NCBI RefSeq assembly: GCF_900106975.1
Contig: NZ_FNNU01000002.1
Coordinates: 372,001 to 436,000, forward strand
Direction of reading: 5' to 3'
From: Pseudomonas kuykendallii
GTDB lineage: Bacteria > Pseudomonadota > Gammaproteobacteria > Pseudomonadales > Pseudomonadaceae
DNA: 64,000 bases
Part shown: positions 30,734-39,023 of the stretch, in pieces
Numbering within the stretch: the first letter of the stretch is position 1
How the letters are laid out: each line of letters opens with the position of its first letter
Program-made: the position numbers and the translations under genes
The notes under the pieces: generated by a model
What the model saw: the letters and a program-made list of their open reading frames with translations, nothing else
Database searches by the model: none
Told to the model about the DNA's origin: nothing

Positions 30734-32085
30734 AGCAATCTCTTCAGGGTTCGCAGGGGGTGTAGCATCCCTTGTAGCGAGGCGACTGTCACTAGTCCCA
30801 GGCGCATTCTGACGCAGACACACATGGCCAGGCTCTGAAGACCCAAGGCAATGGCGACGCCGAGGGCGACGCCGCTGGCGCCGAGCCAAGTACCCAGCAA
30901 GAGCGCCAGTGGGATCAACAACGCACCGCTCAACCCGGTGATCCACAACATGTCGCGCTGGCGTCCGGTCATCATCAGGGTGTAGCCGGCCGAGCCGCAG
31001 AGCACGTTGACGCACTGCCCGGCGCCGAGGATCAGCAGAACCCCGTGAGCACCGCGATAGCTGGCGCCGAAGAACAGCTCGAGGAGCAGCGGGCCGGCGA
31101 CAGCGAACAGGATCAGCGCCAAGATGGCTGGCAATGCCGCGAGTGCGGCCGAGTCGCGCAGAAGGCTCTGCAAACGGGCATGCTGGCCGAGCGCATGCTG
31201 TTCGCTGATCATCGGGACCAGGGCCGAATTGAGCACCAGCAGGGGCAGGGTGAGCAGTTGGGTCAATCGAGAGGCGGCTCCGTACAGGGCAACGTCGGTA
31301 CTGTCGGCCAAATGGTTGAGAATCCACAGATCGGCCTGGGTCAGCACGACCAGAAGCAGATTGGTACCCCACAGGGGCAGCGATAGCGCCAGCAATGTCC
31401 GCCAGCCCGGCGTCTGTGGCGCAGGCAGTCGACGCAAAGCACGGCGCAGTGCCATCGAGCAGATGAGAACCGCCAGAAGCGTTGCTCCGGCTACCAGGAT
31501 GACGGTCTGCCGTAGTGTTGGAGTGGCATACAGCGCGGCGATGCCGAGCGCCGTCAGGTACAGCAAGCTGGAGCAAAGGCCGCCATACGCCGAGGCGCGG
31601 AGTATGTCCTGCAGACCGCGAAAGGTTTCCGCAAGGGCTGACTGCAGCGCCAGGCCTATTGTCCAGATGATCAGGAGGATCGGCAGGAGCACGTCCGGCG
31701 GGAATTTCAGGAATGCCGCCAGTTGCCTGCTCACCGGCGGTAGCAACAACACGGTCGCATAGACCAGCGCGGCGAAGGCTAGCAGCTTCAGGGCCATCCA
31801 TATGGCGCCCTTGGCCCGTGCTGGCCTGTCCAGGGCCATCGCTTCGGATACGAGTCGCACGACACTCAGATTCACGCCGCAACCGATCACGATGGCACTG
31901 ATGGAGCAGAAGCTGAACAGGATGAAGTAGTTGCCCGCCGAGGCGGGCTCCAGCGTGCGGGTGATGAGTGTGGTGACGAGCAGCCCCGAGAGGGCTGCGA
32001 GCAGGCGCACCGCGAGGGAAATGGCGCTATTGCGTGCCAGGCTGGAAGATTTGCCTGCGGCAACCGGAGGGGGGGTGGAGTTCAT
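30730..32085 (-). CDS. wzx: Wzx-type oligosaccharide flippase
   Basis: A 451-residue membrane protein with about 12-14 hydrophobic spans of the MATE/MviN-like polysaccharide transport family. The N-terminus SLARNSAISLAVRLLAALSG and the internal charged loops fit Wzx flippases, which move undecaprenyl-PP-linked repeats to the periplasm. ATG 32085 overlaps the stop of a 51-codon frame (ATGA), so translation may be coupled to the decayed upstream reading frame. With wzy and wzz nearby it completes a Wzx/Wzy assembly set. Confidence 0.85.
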   Translation of the reverse strand: MNSTPPPVAAGKSSSLARNSAISLAVRLLAALSGLLVTTLITRTLEPASAGNYFILFSFCSISAIVIGCGVNLSVVRLVSEAMALDRPARAKGAIWMALKLLAFAALVYATVLLLPPVSRQLAAFLKFPPDVLLPILLIIWTIGLALQSALAETFRGLQDILRASAYGGLCSSLLYLTALGIAALYATPTLRQTVILVAGATLLAVLICSMALRRALRRLPAPQTPGWRTLLALSLPLWGTNLLLVVLTQADLWILNHLADSTDVALYGAASRLTQLLTLPLLVLNSALVPMISEQHALGQHARLQSLLRDSAALAALPAILALILFAVAGPLLLELFFGASYRGAHGVLLILGAGQCVNVLCGSAGYTLMMTGRQRDMLWITGLSGALLIPLALLLGTWLGASGVALGVAIALGLQSLAMCVCVRMRLGLVTVASLQGMLHPLRTLKRLL

Positions 32086-32237
32086 GTCGGCACCGTTTCG
32101 CCCTTGAGCATCCCCAGCAGCGAGGCGCTCGCGGCAAGGTTGGACTGCGCTGTGCTCGGCACCATGAGTGCAAACTCCGAATTCACGCCGACCCGGCTTC
32201 CAGGCTCGTTGGAGCCGAAGACCATCACGGCGATCAT
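32082..32237 (-). other. 51-codon frame coupled to wzx
   Basis: From ATG 32237 this frame encodes MIAVMVFGSNEPGSRVG and ends LLGMLKGETVPT, with its TGA overlapping the wzx ATG. An in-frame stop lies upstream at 32268-32270. I do not recognise the product. Position and coupling suggest it is the 3' remnant of the decayed dehydratase gene, or of another lost gene, kept because it delivers ribosomes to wzx. It has no convincing ribosome site of its own. Confidence 0.35.
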
Positions 32238-32692
32238 GGGATCAGTCCGATTCGTCCAGATCGTTGTTCAGGGCCAACGGTTTCATCCGCCGGGCGATGA
32301 CGGGTGATGGCAACCTCCTTCAGCGTCTTGGGAAGCGCCAGGGCGCTAGCCGGATAGGCCGCTTTGTCCGGTTTTCCGGTGCCCCTGATCTTGGTGCGCG
32401 CCGCTTGCGTGACGTCGGGCGCGCAGCAAGCAACCCGCTCGGGCGTCGCGACATGAAAGGCGTTGACGATATCGCGCGTCGCGCTCTGAAGGATGGCGGA
32501 ATGGCGCGCATCGCGTCGGTGGATCTTCGACTTGGGATACGCATGGCGCGGCAGCAGCTCATCAGGCTGGCTCTTTTCGTCGCGACCAAGGGTGTGGATT
32601 CCCTTCGGGGCGCTGCGAAGAAAACCGCCGAAAGCGGCGTTGCCAAAGGGCCCCGTTCCTTCGGAGATCAGCAAACATCTGTCTTTCAGCAT
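32234..32692 (-). pseudogene. Decayed UDP-GlcNAc 4,6-dehydratase (FlaA1/CapD-like)
   Basis: From ATG 32692 the frame reads MLKDRCLLISEGTGPFGNA, then GRDEKSQ, RRDARHSAILQSATR and DKAAYPASALALPK. These match, in order, the N-terminal half of inverting UDP-GlcNAc 4,6-dehydratases: LLITGGTGSFGNAV, SRDEKKQDD, GDVRDYQSI, and STDKAVYPINAMGISK. The nucleotide-binding GGTGSFG has become SEGTGPFG, about 17 codons before DKA are missing, and the frame ends after 152 codons where about 330-345 are normal. Key residues (GDVRD, the STDK serine, the MGISK context) are lost. It is a clear relic, probably from a lost FucNAc- or QuiNAc-type pathway. Confidence 0.78.
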
Positions 32693-32715
32693 TCCCGCTC
32701 TCTTCGGTGTTTCCG

Positions 32716-33852
32716 TCACGCAGATGTTACGGAAATTCCTGAGTAGGCGCGCAGACAACGCTGGGCCACCTCGCGCCAGGTGTAGTCCTGCAGAACGAGC
32801 TGCTTGAGTCGCTGGCCTTGGGCGGGCAACAGGTCCCGCTGTGACAGCATCTGGCGCATACCTTCGGCAATTGCAGGCGCTTCGACCGGAACAACCCGGC
32901 CACCGGCGATTCTTTCCACTTCGTCGAAGCCGCATTGGTCGGTGAGCAGCACCGGTGTACCCGCCAGGCCCGCTTCCAGCGCGACGATGGACATTGCTTC
33001 CTTCCGGGAGGGTATCACCAGGAAATCCGCCGCGCGCAGCAGCGAGTATTTGCTGTCTGGCTGCAAGTGTCCGGGGAACTCGACGTTGCGGGCGATTCCC
33101 AACTGCTGTGCCATGGCTTCGAGTGTCGCGCGCTCACCGAAGTCCGAGCCCGCCACCACCAGGCGTGCGGTCGGATAGTCCTGCTTGACCTGGGCGAATG
33201 CTTCCAGCAACAGGTCAGGCCCTTTTATCGGCGCAAGGCGTCCGAGAAACGCGATCAAGGGTGATTCAGCGCTCCCCGGCTCCCAGCGGGGCGGCGAACG
33301 ATCCTCCTCCTGATCTCGCTCGTGAACCCCATTGGGAATTAGCAGCGGCGCGTCGCTAGGGATGCCGTAGGGTGGGTAGTCCTTGCGCTCTGCGTCGGTT
33401 ACCACCATGCAGCGTTCGGCGTTGCGGACCAGCTGGTAACCGATTACTGCGTTGTAAAGTTTCTTCAGCAGGCGCGACCGGCCCGCAACCGGTAGCGAGC
33501 CGGCCGGGCAATAGAAGTAGGGTATGTCGTGGCGCTGCGCGAGCCAGCCGACGAGCCCTGCGAGCCAACTCCAGTGTCCGGTGACCTGTACCACATCGGC
33601 CCGTGCTATCCAGTCGCTGATGCGTGTCGGAGAAGCCAGTGGCAGGTAGAAGCGGCGGCCCAGGTTGCTCAGCAGCAGGCACTCGAACTCGGCCAGTTCG
33701 GCGCGCCGTTCAGCGGTAAGTCCAACCGTGGTGCTCAGCAGCATGGCGGTGTGCCCAAGATCTTGCAGTGCCCTGGCCAATTGAAAGGTTCGCTCGGCCG
33801 TGCCGCCTCCCAGGGTGGTGTCGATGGAGTCACAGACCAGCAGTATCCTCAT
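32716..33852 (-). CDS. GT4 glycosyltransferase
   Basis: A 378-residue GT-B transferase from ATG 33852, overlapping the SDR gene stop by 4 nt; a slightly longer upstream extension is less likely. MRILLVCDSIDTTLGGGTAERTF is the acceptor-side glycine loop, LIAFLGRLAPIKGPDLLLEAF opens the donor domain, and SRKEAMSIVALEAGLAGTPVLLT holds the EX7E motif. A cytosolic transferase of unknown sugar in the right - strand operon. Confidence 0.83.
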   Translation of the reverse strand: MRILLVCDSIDTTLGGGTAERTFQLARALQDLGHTAMLLSTTVGLTAERRAELAEFECLLLSNLGRRFYLPLASPTRISDWIARADVVQVTGHWSWLAGLVGWLAQRHDIPYFYCPAGSLPVAGRSRLLKKLYNAVIGYQLVRNAERCMVVTDAERKDYPPYGIPSDAPLLIPNGVHERDQEEDRSPPRWEPGSAESPLIAFLGRLAPIKGPDLLLEAFAQVKQDYPTARLVVAGSDFGERATLEAMAQQLGIARNVEFPGHLQPDSKYSLLRAADFLVIPSRKEAMSIVALEAGLAGTPVLLTDQCGFDEVERIAGGRVVPVEAPAIAEGMRQMLSQRDLLPAQGQRLKQLVLQDYTWREVAQRCLRAYSGISVTSA

Positions 33853-34844
33853 GAATTTTCCTTCCGCTGCAACGCGTACCATCGACCGTATTCCATCACG
33901 GCCTGTTCAAAATCTTTCTTCGGCGCGAATCCGAGTCTGGCTAGCCGGGTCCCGATGATCTGCAGGCGTGGGTCGTCCTGCGAACGCCGCGAGAGGCGCA
34001 GCAGGGCATGAAGCACCGAAGAGGGGATGCTCAGGGTAGAGCGCAGCTTCGGTACATCCATCGATGCAGCGAGGAGTTCGTCGATGCGTTGGTAGTGATT
34101 CGACGGATGTGCATCCTCTGCGACGATGAAAACCTGGCCCTGCAGCGGCTCTGGATGGAAAGCCAGCGATTCGACCGCCTGGACGACTGTTTCGACGGGC
34201 ACCAGATGCATGTTTCGGTTGCCGTAAACGAAACGCAGCACGGCCCGGGTCCAGAGAGGCCAGTCCAGCATGCGTCGCGCCAGTTGCTCGAGATTCCTGG
34301 AGTCAGGACCGAACACCGCGGTCGGTCGCAGGATCGCCAGGTCGACCCGAGAACCCAGGGTGGCCGCTAGCGCCTTCTCCACCACCAGCTTGCTTTTCTC
34401 GTACCGGGACAACGGATTGGGCGGCGTATCCTCATTGGCTTCGCTGCAGTCGGAGCGACCCAACACCATCGCGGTGCTGACATGTATCAGCCGCCGAACG
34501 CCGTTTTCGAGGCAAGCCGAGGCGAGCTGACGAGCATGATCATGTGGAGACTCTTCGGCGGCGGTTGACCATGCGAGGTTGATCAGGACATCGGTGCCGG
34601 TGAGAAATGCCTGCAGCGAGTCGGGTGCGCTCAGGTTGCCAATGTAATGGCGGGTCCCATCCGCGGAGGGAGCAGATGTCGCCGAGCGACGCAGTTGCCG
34701 AATCTCGCATGGCAAAGGGAGAAGCGAATCCAGCAGGTGACGTCCGATGAAACCCGACGCGCCGATGAGGGCAATTGTCAGTGGCCGCTGGGAGGTTGGT
34801 CTGTCACTCACGAGTGGGCGCACCCCTTGCCTGATTGTCTCCAT
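33849..34844 (-). CDS. NAD-dependent epimerase/dehydratase (extended SDR)
   Basis: An extended short-chain dehydrogenase with IALIGASGFIGRHLLDSL (Rossmann glycine motif), VRRLIHVSTAMV (active-site Ser/Thr) and SRYEKSK (YxxxK catalytic pair). Such enzymes convert nucleotide sugars, for example as 4-epimerases or 4-reductases. The start is uncertain: ATG 34844 (331 aa) is used here, GTG 34811 (320 aa, begins SDRPTSQRP) has a better upstream GGGGTG, and ATG 34865 is possible. It is the first gene of the right operon and the only intact sugar-modifying enzyme in the locus. Confidence 0.78.
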   Translation of the reverse strand: METIRQGVRPLVSDRPTSQRPLTIALIGASGFIGRHLLDSLLPLPCEIRQLRRSATSAPSADGTRHYIGNLSAPDSLQAFLTGTDVLINLAWSTAAEESPHDHARQLASACLENGVRRLIHVSTAMVLGRSDCSEANEDTPPNPLSRYEKSKLVVEKALAATLGSRVDLAILRPTAVFGPDSRNLEQLARRMLDWPLWTRAVLRFVYGNRNMHLVPVETVVQAVESLAFHPEPLQGQVFIVAEDAHPSNHYQRIDELLAASMDVPKLRSTLSIPSSVLHALLRLSRRSQDDPRLQIIGTRLARLGFAPKKDFEQAVMEYGRWYALQRKENS

Positions 34845-34865
34845 GAAAACAAACGGGCATGGCAA

Positions 34866-35272
34866 TCAATGCGTACGAGTGTGCCCGGGTGGTGGGACCA
34901 CCATGGCAGATACGGAATCCATTCATACATCCCCTGCTTCCATGTTTTTATTATGGTCTTCAAGCCACTAAATACCTGCCTGCGTTTGCATGTCCAGACA
35001 CTTGGCATCTCAGGTTGATGCCTTTGATCGGAGTGGCGCCGATTAGTTGCGGTCTTCCTTGGTGGTTTCCCTCAACCAGGGGCTCGGCGAATCTGGGGTC
35101 GGTTTGGCTTTACACCTGCATCAGCGCTTTCGATACAACCCGTCCTCGTTGCAAGCATCGGAGCGCTGTATGTATCAAGCTTCCGATTCCTTGGATATTT
35201 GTTTCTAATTATTAATTTTTGTAGGCAATAAAAAAGCCGGCTTGTGGCCGGCTTTTAGGAGAGGGCAGCAGC
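34866..35272. other. AT-rich intergenic boundary of the glycan locus
   Basis: About 400 bp between the SDR gene and ppa. No gene with a ribosome site or normal codon use is visible. It is distinctly AT-rich for this genome, especially 35190-35235 (TTTGTTTCTAATTATTAA), so it probably carries the promoter of the right - strand operon and is a candidate site for silencing by H-NS-like proteins (MvaT/MvaU). The ppa terminator occupies its right end. Confidence 0.5.
35230..35256 (-). terminator. Intrinsic terminator of ppa
   Basis: AAAAGCCGGC (35232-35241) and GCCGGCTTTT (35247-35256) form a 10-bp stem with a 5-nt loop. Read on the - strand the stem ends in a T tract, 17 nt after the ppa stop. 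The flanking A/T tracts make it usable in both directions. Confidence 0.88.
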
Positions 35273-35800
35273 TTACTTTTGGTAAGCCGCGGCCGCCTTG
35301 AGAATTTCGGCGCGGGCGGCGTCGGCGTTGCCCCAGCCTTCGACCTTCACCCATTTGCCTTTCTCGAGATCCTTGTAGTTCTCGAAGAAGTGCTTGATCT
35401 GCTCGATCAGCAGCGGCGGCAGGTCGGTGTATTCCTGGACGTCCTTATAGATGCTGCTCAGCTTGTCGTGCGGAACGGCGATCAGTTTGGCGTCGCCGCC
35501 GGCTTCGTCGGTCATGTGCAGCACGCCGACCGGGCGCGCGCGGATCACCGAGCCCGGCGCCACCGGGTACGGGGTCACGACCAGCACGTCGAGCGGGTCG
35601 CCGTCGTCGGCCAGGGTGTGCGGGATGAAGCCGTAGTTGGCCGGGTAGAACATCGGCGTGGCCATGAAGCGATCGACGAACAGGCAATCGGTGTCGTGAT
35701 CGATCTCGTACTTGATCGGCGCGTGGTTGGCCGGGATCTCGATGGCGACGTAGATGTCGTTGGGCAGGTCTTTGCCAGCCGGAACCTTGCTGTAGCTCAT
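35273..35800 (-). CDS. ppa: Inorganic pyrophosphatase
   Basis: A 175-residue family I soluble pyrophosphatase that hydrolyses PPi and so drives nucleotide and sugar-nucleotide synthesis. The signature [10 protein letters not shown] with its metal-binding aspartates is present, as are [15 protein letters not shown] and GKWVKVEGW. Length matches the E. coli and P. aeruginosa enzymes. It has its own promoter (-10 at 35839-35844) and terminator, so it is monocistronic. Confidence 0.97.
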   Translation of the reverse strand: MSYSKVPAGKDLPNDIYVAIEIPANHAPIKYEIDHDTDCLFVDRFMATPMFYPANYGFIPHTLADDGDPLDVLVVTPYPVAPGSVIRARPVGVLHMTDEAGGDAKLIAVPHDKLSSIYKDVQEYTDLPPLLIEQIKHFFENYKDLEKGKWVKVEGWGNADAARAEILKAAAAYQK

Positions 35801-35838
35801 GGGGTGACTCCCGGTATTAGGGCCAAAAAGTGGGCCGG

Positions 35839-35844
35839 ATTATA
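35839..35844 (-). promoter_or_regulatory. Probable ppa promoter -10 box
   Basis: Read on the - strand this is a perfect TATAAT, preceded by TGCC. It lies 39 nt upstream of the ppa ATG at 35800, so transcription would start near 35832. The hexamer 17 nt further upstream (35862-35867, TGGTAT) is a poor -35 box, so the -10 is the main evidence. Confidence 0.6.
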
Positions 35845-35907
35845 GGCACATTCAATCGGCGATACCACGCCATTCAGCCTTTGGTCGGGGTTGTCCGGGA
35901 CCATCGG

Positions 35908-36720
35908 TCAGGGCCGTTTGCGGTAGTCCGGATGCTCCGCCTGCAGGCGTTTCAGGCGCGCCAGCGGGTCCTGGCGGTAGAAGTGCGCGAGCTGGGCGTA
36001 AACCGCCGGGAAGGCCTGTTCGAGCAGATCCGGCGCGCTGAAGAAGTACTCGCTGGAGACGGCGAAGAACTCCGCCGGGTTTTCCGCGGCGTAGGGGTCG
36101 ATGGCGGTGGCCGCGTCCGGATCGCGATCCAGCTGCGCGTTCATCGTGTCGTAGGCGCCCTGCATCGCCTGCGCCCAGTCGACCACGCGCATGTCGCGGT
36201 GCAGGGGCGGCAGGCCGTTGGCGTCGCCGCCGAGCATGTCCAGCTTATGCGCGATCTCGTGGATCACCAGGTTGTAGGCTTCCCAGCCACCGCTTTCGGT
36301 GACCCCCGGCCAGGCCAGGATCACCGGGCCCTGCGCCCAGGCCTCGCCGCTGCGCTCGTCGTCCCACTGGTGCTCGACGCCGGCATCGTCACGGTAGCGC
36401 TGCGGGCTGCGGAAATCGTCGGGGTAGAGCACCAGCTCGTGGAAGTTGCGCTGCCATTCGCCGTCCGGCAGGTGCAGCAGCGGAAGCTGCGCCTGGACGC
36501 CCAGGACCAGGCGATCCTCGCCGGACAGCTCCAGGTCGCCGAGCAGGCTGAGGTGCTTGTCATGCAGGAACAGCACGCTCAGCTCGCGCAGGCGCTGCAG
36601 TTCGGCCGGGTCCAGCCCGTCGAGGATCGGCAGTCGCGCCAGCACTGCCGCCCAGCGCGAGTCGTCGACGGGGTGCGCAGCGAGGATGCGGCGTTGGCGC
36701 CAGGCGCGCAGCGACCACAC
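35908..36720 (-). CDS. mtfA: MtfA-like zinc peptidase
   Basis: A 270-residue M90-family metallopeptidase. The zinc motif H154-E155-x-x-H158 lies in LVIHEIAHKLDML, followed by GDANGLP. In E. coli MtfA (Mlc titration factor A) binds the repressor Mlc and has aminopeptidase activity; whether Mlc exists in this organism cannot be told. GTG 36720 is used as the start, just after the DedA gene stop at 36727. Cytosolic, no signal peptide. Confidence 0.87.
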   Translation of the reverse strand: MWSLRAWRQRRILAAHPVDDSRWAAVLARLPILDGLDPAELQRLRELSVLFLHDKHLSLLGDLELSGEDRLVLGVQAQLPLLHLPDGEWQRNFHELVLYPDDFRSPQRYRDDAGVEHQWDDERSGEAWAQGPVILAWPGVTESGGWEAYNLVIHEIAHKLDMLGGDANGLPPLHRDMRVVDWAQAMQGAYDTMNAQLDRDPDAATAIDPYAAENPAEFFAVSSEYFFSAPDLLEQAFPAVYAQLAHFYRQDPLARLKRLQAEHPDYRKRP

Positions 36721-36726
36721 CGATGC

Positions 36727-37377
36727 TCAGCCCTGGCTGACGGCGCGCGAGCGGATGCGGTGGCGAATCCAGCCGATCAGCATCGGCAGCAGCGACAGGC
36801 CGATCACCAGCAGGATCATCGCGGTCAGGTTCTGCCGCACGAACGGCGTGTTGCCGAAGAAGTAGCCCAAGGTGCTCAGGCCGCCGACCCAGAGCAGGGT
36901 GCCCAGCAGGCTGAAGGCGAAGAAGCGCGGGTAATACATGCGCCCAAGACCGGCGACGAAGGGCGCGAAGGTGCGCAGGATGGGCAGGAAGCGCGCCATG
37001 GTCACCGTCTTGCCGCCGTGCTTGGCGTAGAAGGCCTCGGTATGCGCCAGGTAGTCGCGGCGGAAGATCTTCGAGTCGGGATTGCTGAACAGCCGTTCGC
37101 CCGCCGTTCGCCCGATCAGGTAGTTGCACGAGTCGCCCAGCAGCGCGGCGAGGCTCAGGCAGCCGATCAGCAGGCCGATGTCCATGCCACCCAGTGCGCT
37201 CAGCGCGCCGGCGAGGAACAGCAGGGAGTCACCGGGCAGGAACGGTGTCACCACCAGGCCGGTCTCGCAGAAGATCACCAGAAAGAGGATGGCGTAGATC
37301 CACACTCCGTACTGGGCGAGGAGCATTTCCAGATAGAGGTCGAGGTGCAGGATCAGGTCGATCGGATTGAAGTCCAT
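36727..37377 (-). CDS. DedA-family membrane protein
   Basis: A 216-residue inner-membrane protein of the DedA (SNARE-associated) family, several of which flip undecaprenyl phosphate or help maintain the proton-motive force. It carries FCETGLVVTPFLPGDSLLF, GDSCNYLIGRTAG and KTVTMARFLPILRTFAPFVAGLG, the conserved DedA segments. About five hydrophobic spans. It is upstream of mtfA (6-nt spacing) and divergent from mpl. A second DedA domain occurs in the 46141-47457 protein. Confidence 0.9.
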   Translation of the reverse strand: MDFNPIDLILHLDLYLEMLLAQYGVWIYAILFLVIFCETGLVVTPFLPGDSLLFLAGALSALGGMDIGLLIGCLSLAALLGDSCNYLIGRTAGERLFSNPDSKIFRRDYLAHTEAFYAKHGGKTVTMARFLPILRTFAPFVAGLGRMYYPRFFAFSLLGTLLWVGGLSTLGYFFGNTPFVRQNLTAMILLVIGLSLLPMLIGWIRHRIRSRAVSQG

Positions 37378-37519
37378 GGCGGGGGCATTTGTCCGGGCGG
37401 AGGCGCCAGTATAACCACGCCGGTCCGCTTGGCGCTGCTGCCGGAGGTCCGTTGCAGGGGCTCTGTGCTAACCTGCGGCGCAGTTTTTCCGGGGTGGTTT
37501 CCCCGCTCAGAGGTCATCC

Positions 37520-38869
37520 ATGCATATCCACATTCTCGGCATCTGCGGCACCTTCATGGGTTCGCTGGCCGTCCTGGCCAAGGAGCTCGGCCACCGCGTC
37601 ACCGGCTCCGACGCCAACGTCTACCCGCCCATGAGCACTCAGCTGGAAGCCCAGGGCATCGAGCTGATGCAGGGCTACGATGCCGCGCACCTGGAGCCTG
37701 CGCCGGACCTGGTGGTGATCGGCAACGCCCTGTCGCGCGGCAATCCGGCGGTGGAGTACGTGCTGAACAAGGGTCTGCCCTACGTTTCCGGGCCGCAGTG
37801 GCTGGCCGACCACGTGCTGCAGGGGCGCTGGGTTCTCGGCGTCGCCGGCACCCACGGCAAGACCAGCACCAGCAGCATGCTCGCCTGGGTACTCGAGCAC
37901 GCCGGCATGGCGCCGGGCTTCCTGATCGGCGGTGTGCCGCAGAACTTCGGCATCTCCGCGCGCCTCGGCGACACACCGTTCTTCGTGGTCGAGGCCGACG
38001 AGTACGACAGCGCCTTCTTCGACAAGCGCAGCAAGTTTGTCCACTACCGCCCGCGCACGGCGATCCTCAACAACCTCGAGTTCGACCACGCCGACATCTT
38101 CCCCGACCTGCCGGCCATCGAGCGGCAGTTCCACCATCTGGTGCGGACCATTCCCGGCGAAGGGCTGATCATCCACCCGGTCGCCGAAGCCGCGCTGGTA
38201 CGCGTGCTGCAAATGGGCTGCTGGACGCCGGTGCAGACCACCGGCGACGGCGGTCAGTGGCAGGCGCGGTTGCTCAGTGAGGACGGCTCGCGCTTCGAGG
38301 TGAGCTTCGACGGCGTGCCGCAGGGCACCGTGGACTGGTCGCTGACCGGCCGCCACAACGTCGACAACGCCCTCGCCACCCTGGCCGCGGCGCGGCATGT
38401 CGGCGTGGTGCCGGAGCTGGGCATCGCCGGCCTGAGCCTGTTCAAGAGCGTCAAGCGGCGCATGGAGAAGGTCGCCGAGGTCGATGGCGTGACGATCTAC
38501 GACGACTTCGCCCACCATCCGACGGCCATCGCCACCACGCTGGACGGTCTGCGCAAGCGCGTCGGCAGCGCCCAGGTGATCGCCGTGGTCGAGCCGCGCT
38601 CCAATTCGATGAAGCTCGGCGCTCACCGCGACGGCCTGGCCGAATCCGTGGTACAGGCCGACCGGGTGTACTGGTACGCGCCGCCGAACCTGGGCTGGGA
38701 CCTGGCGGCCACGGTCGCCGGCGCGACGGTGCCGACCGAGGTCTGCGATTCGCTGGAGGCGATCATCGCCGGGGTCAGGGCCCACGCGGCGCCGGGCACC
38801 CAGGTGGTGATCATGAGCAACGGCGGTTTCGGCGGCCTGCATGGCAAACTGGCCGCGGCGCTGCAGTAA
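37520..38869 (+). CDS. mpl: UDP-MurNAc:murein peptide ligase
   Basis: A 449-residue Mur-ligase homologue that attaches recovered L-Ala-D-Glu-mDAP tripeptide to UDP-MurNAc during peptidoglycan recycling. The N-terminal LGICGTFMGSLAVLA and the P-loop GTHGKTSTSS (110-119) are clear; HYRPRTAILNNLEFDHADIF and DDFAHHPTAIATTL are Mpl/MurC signatures. Length is normal. It is monocistronic, followed by a structured repeat before ubiX. Confidence 0.96.
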   Translation: MHIHILGICGTFMGSLAVLAKELGHRVTGSDANVYPPMSTQLEAQGIELMQGYDAAHLEPAPDLVVIGNALSRGNPAVEYVLNKGLPYVSGPQWLADHVLQGRWVLGVAGTHGKTSTSSMLAWVLEHAGMAPGFLIGGVPQNFGISARLGDTPFFVVEADEYDSAFFDKRSKFVHYRPRTAILNNLEFDHADIFPDLPAIERQFHHLVRTIPGEGLIIHPVAEAALVRVLQMGCWTPVQTTGDGGQWQARLLSEDGSRFEVSFDGVPQGTVDWSLTGRHNVDNALATLAAARHVGVVPELGIAGLSLFKSVKRRMEKVAEVDGVTIYDDFAHHPTAIATTLDGLRKRVGSAQVIAVVEPRSNSMKLGAHRDGLAESVVQADRVYWYAPPNLGWDLAATVAGATVPTEVCDSLEAIIAGVRAHAAPGTQVVIMSNGGFGGLHGKLAAALQ

Positions 38870-38888
38870 GAAAGCAAACTGCAAGTTC

Positions 38889-39010
38889 GCGCTCGAAGGG
38901 TCGTGAGCGCAGATGAGGCAAGGCGAAAGCCTGCGAGGAAGTGGAGTTTACTGTTGTAAATGAGCATTCCGAGCAGGCTTTCAACGCTGCATAAGCAAGC
39001 GAAACAGCTT
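38889..39010. repeat. Structured intergenic element between mpl and ubiX
   Basis: The 154-nt gap holds several hairpins: GCGCTC (38889-38894) with GAGCGC (38905-38910); GAAAGCCTGC (38925-38934) with its perfect complement GCAGGCTTTC (38973-38982); and, inside the latter, TTTAC (38947-38951) with GTAAA (38956-38960). The block is less GC-rich than its neighbours and reads like an interspersed Pseudomonas repeat or a folded RNA rather than a promoter. No open frame with codon bias crosses it. Confidence 0.55.
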
Positions 39011-39023
39011 CGAGAGTGAATTT

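Noticed and set aside
32234-32935. The dehydratase relic read as an intact 233-residue protein
   Set aside because: The first part lies inside the GT4 gene's 3' region and is not homologous; only from 32692 does it match the family, and there with lost motifs.
34859-35215. A 118-codon + strand frame in the AT-rich boundary
   Set aside because: Its codon use is unlike neighbouring genes, its first part is antisense to the SDR gene leader, and there is no ribosome site.
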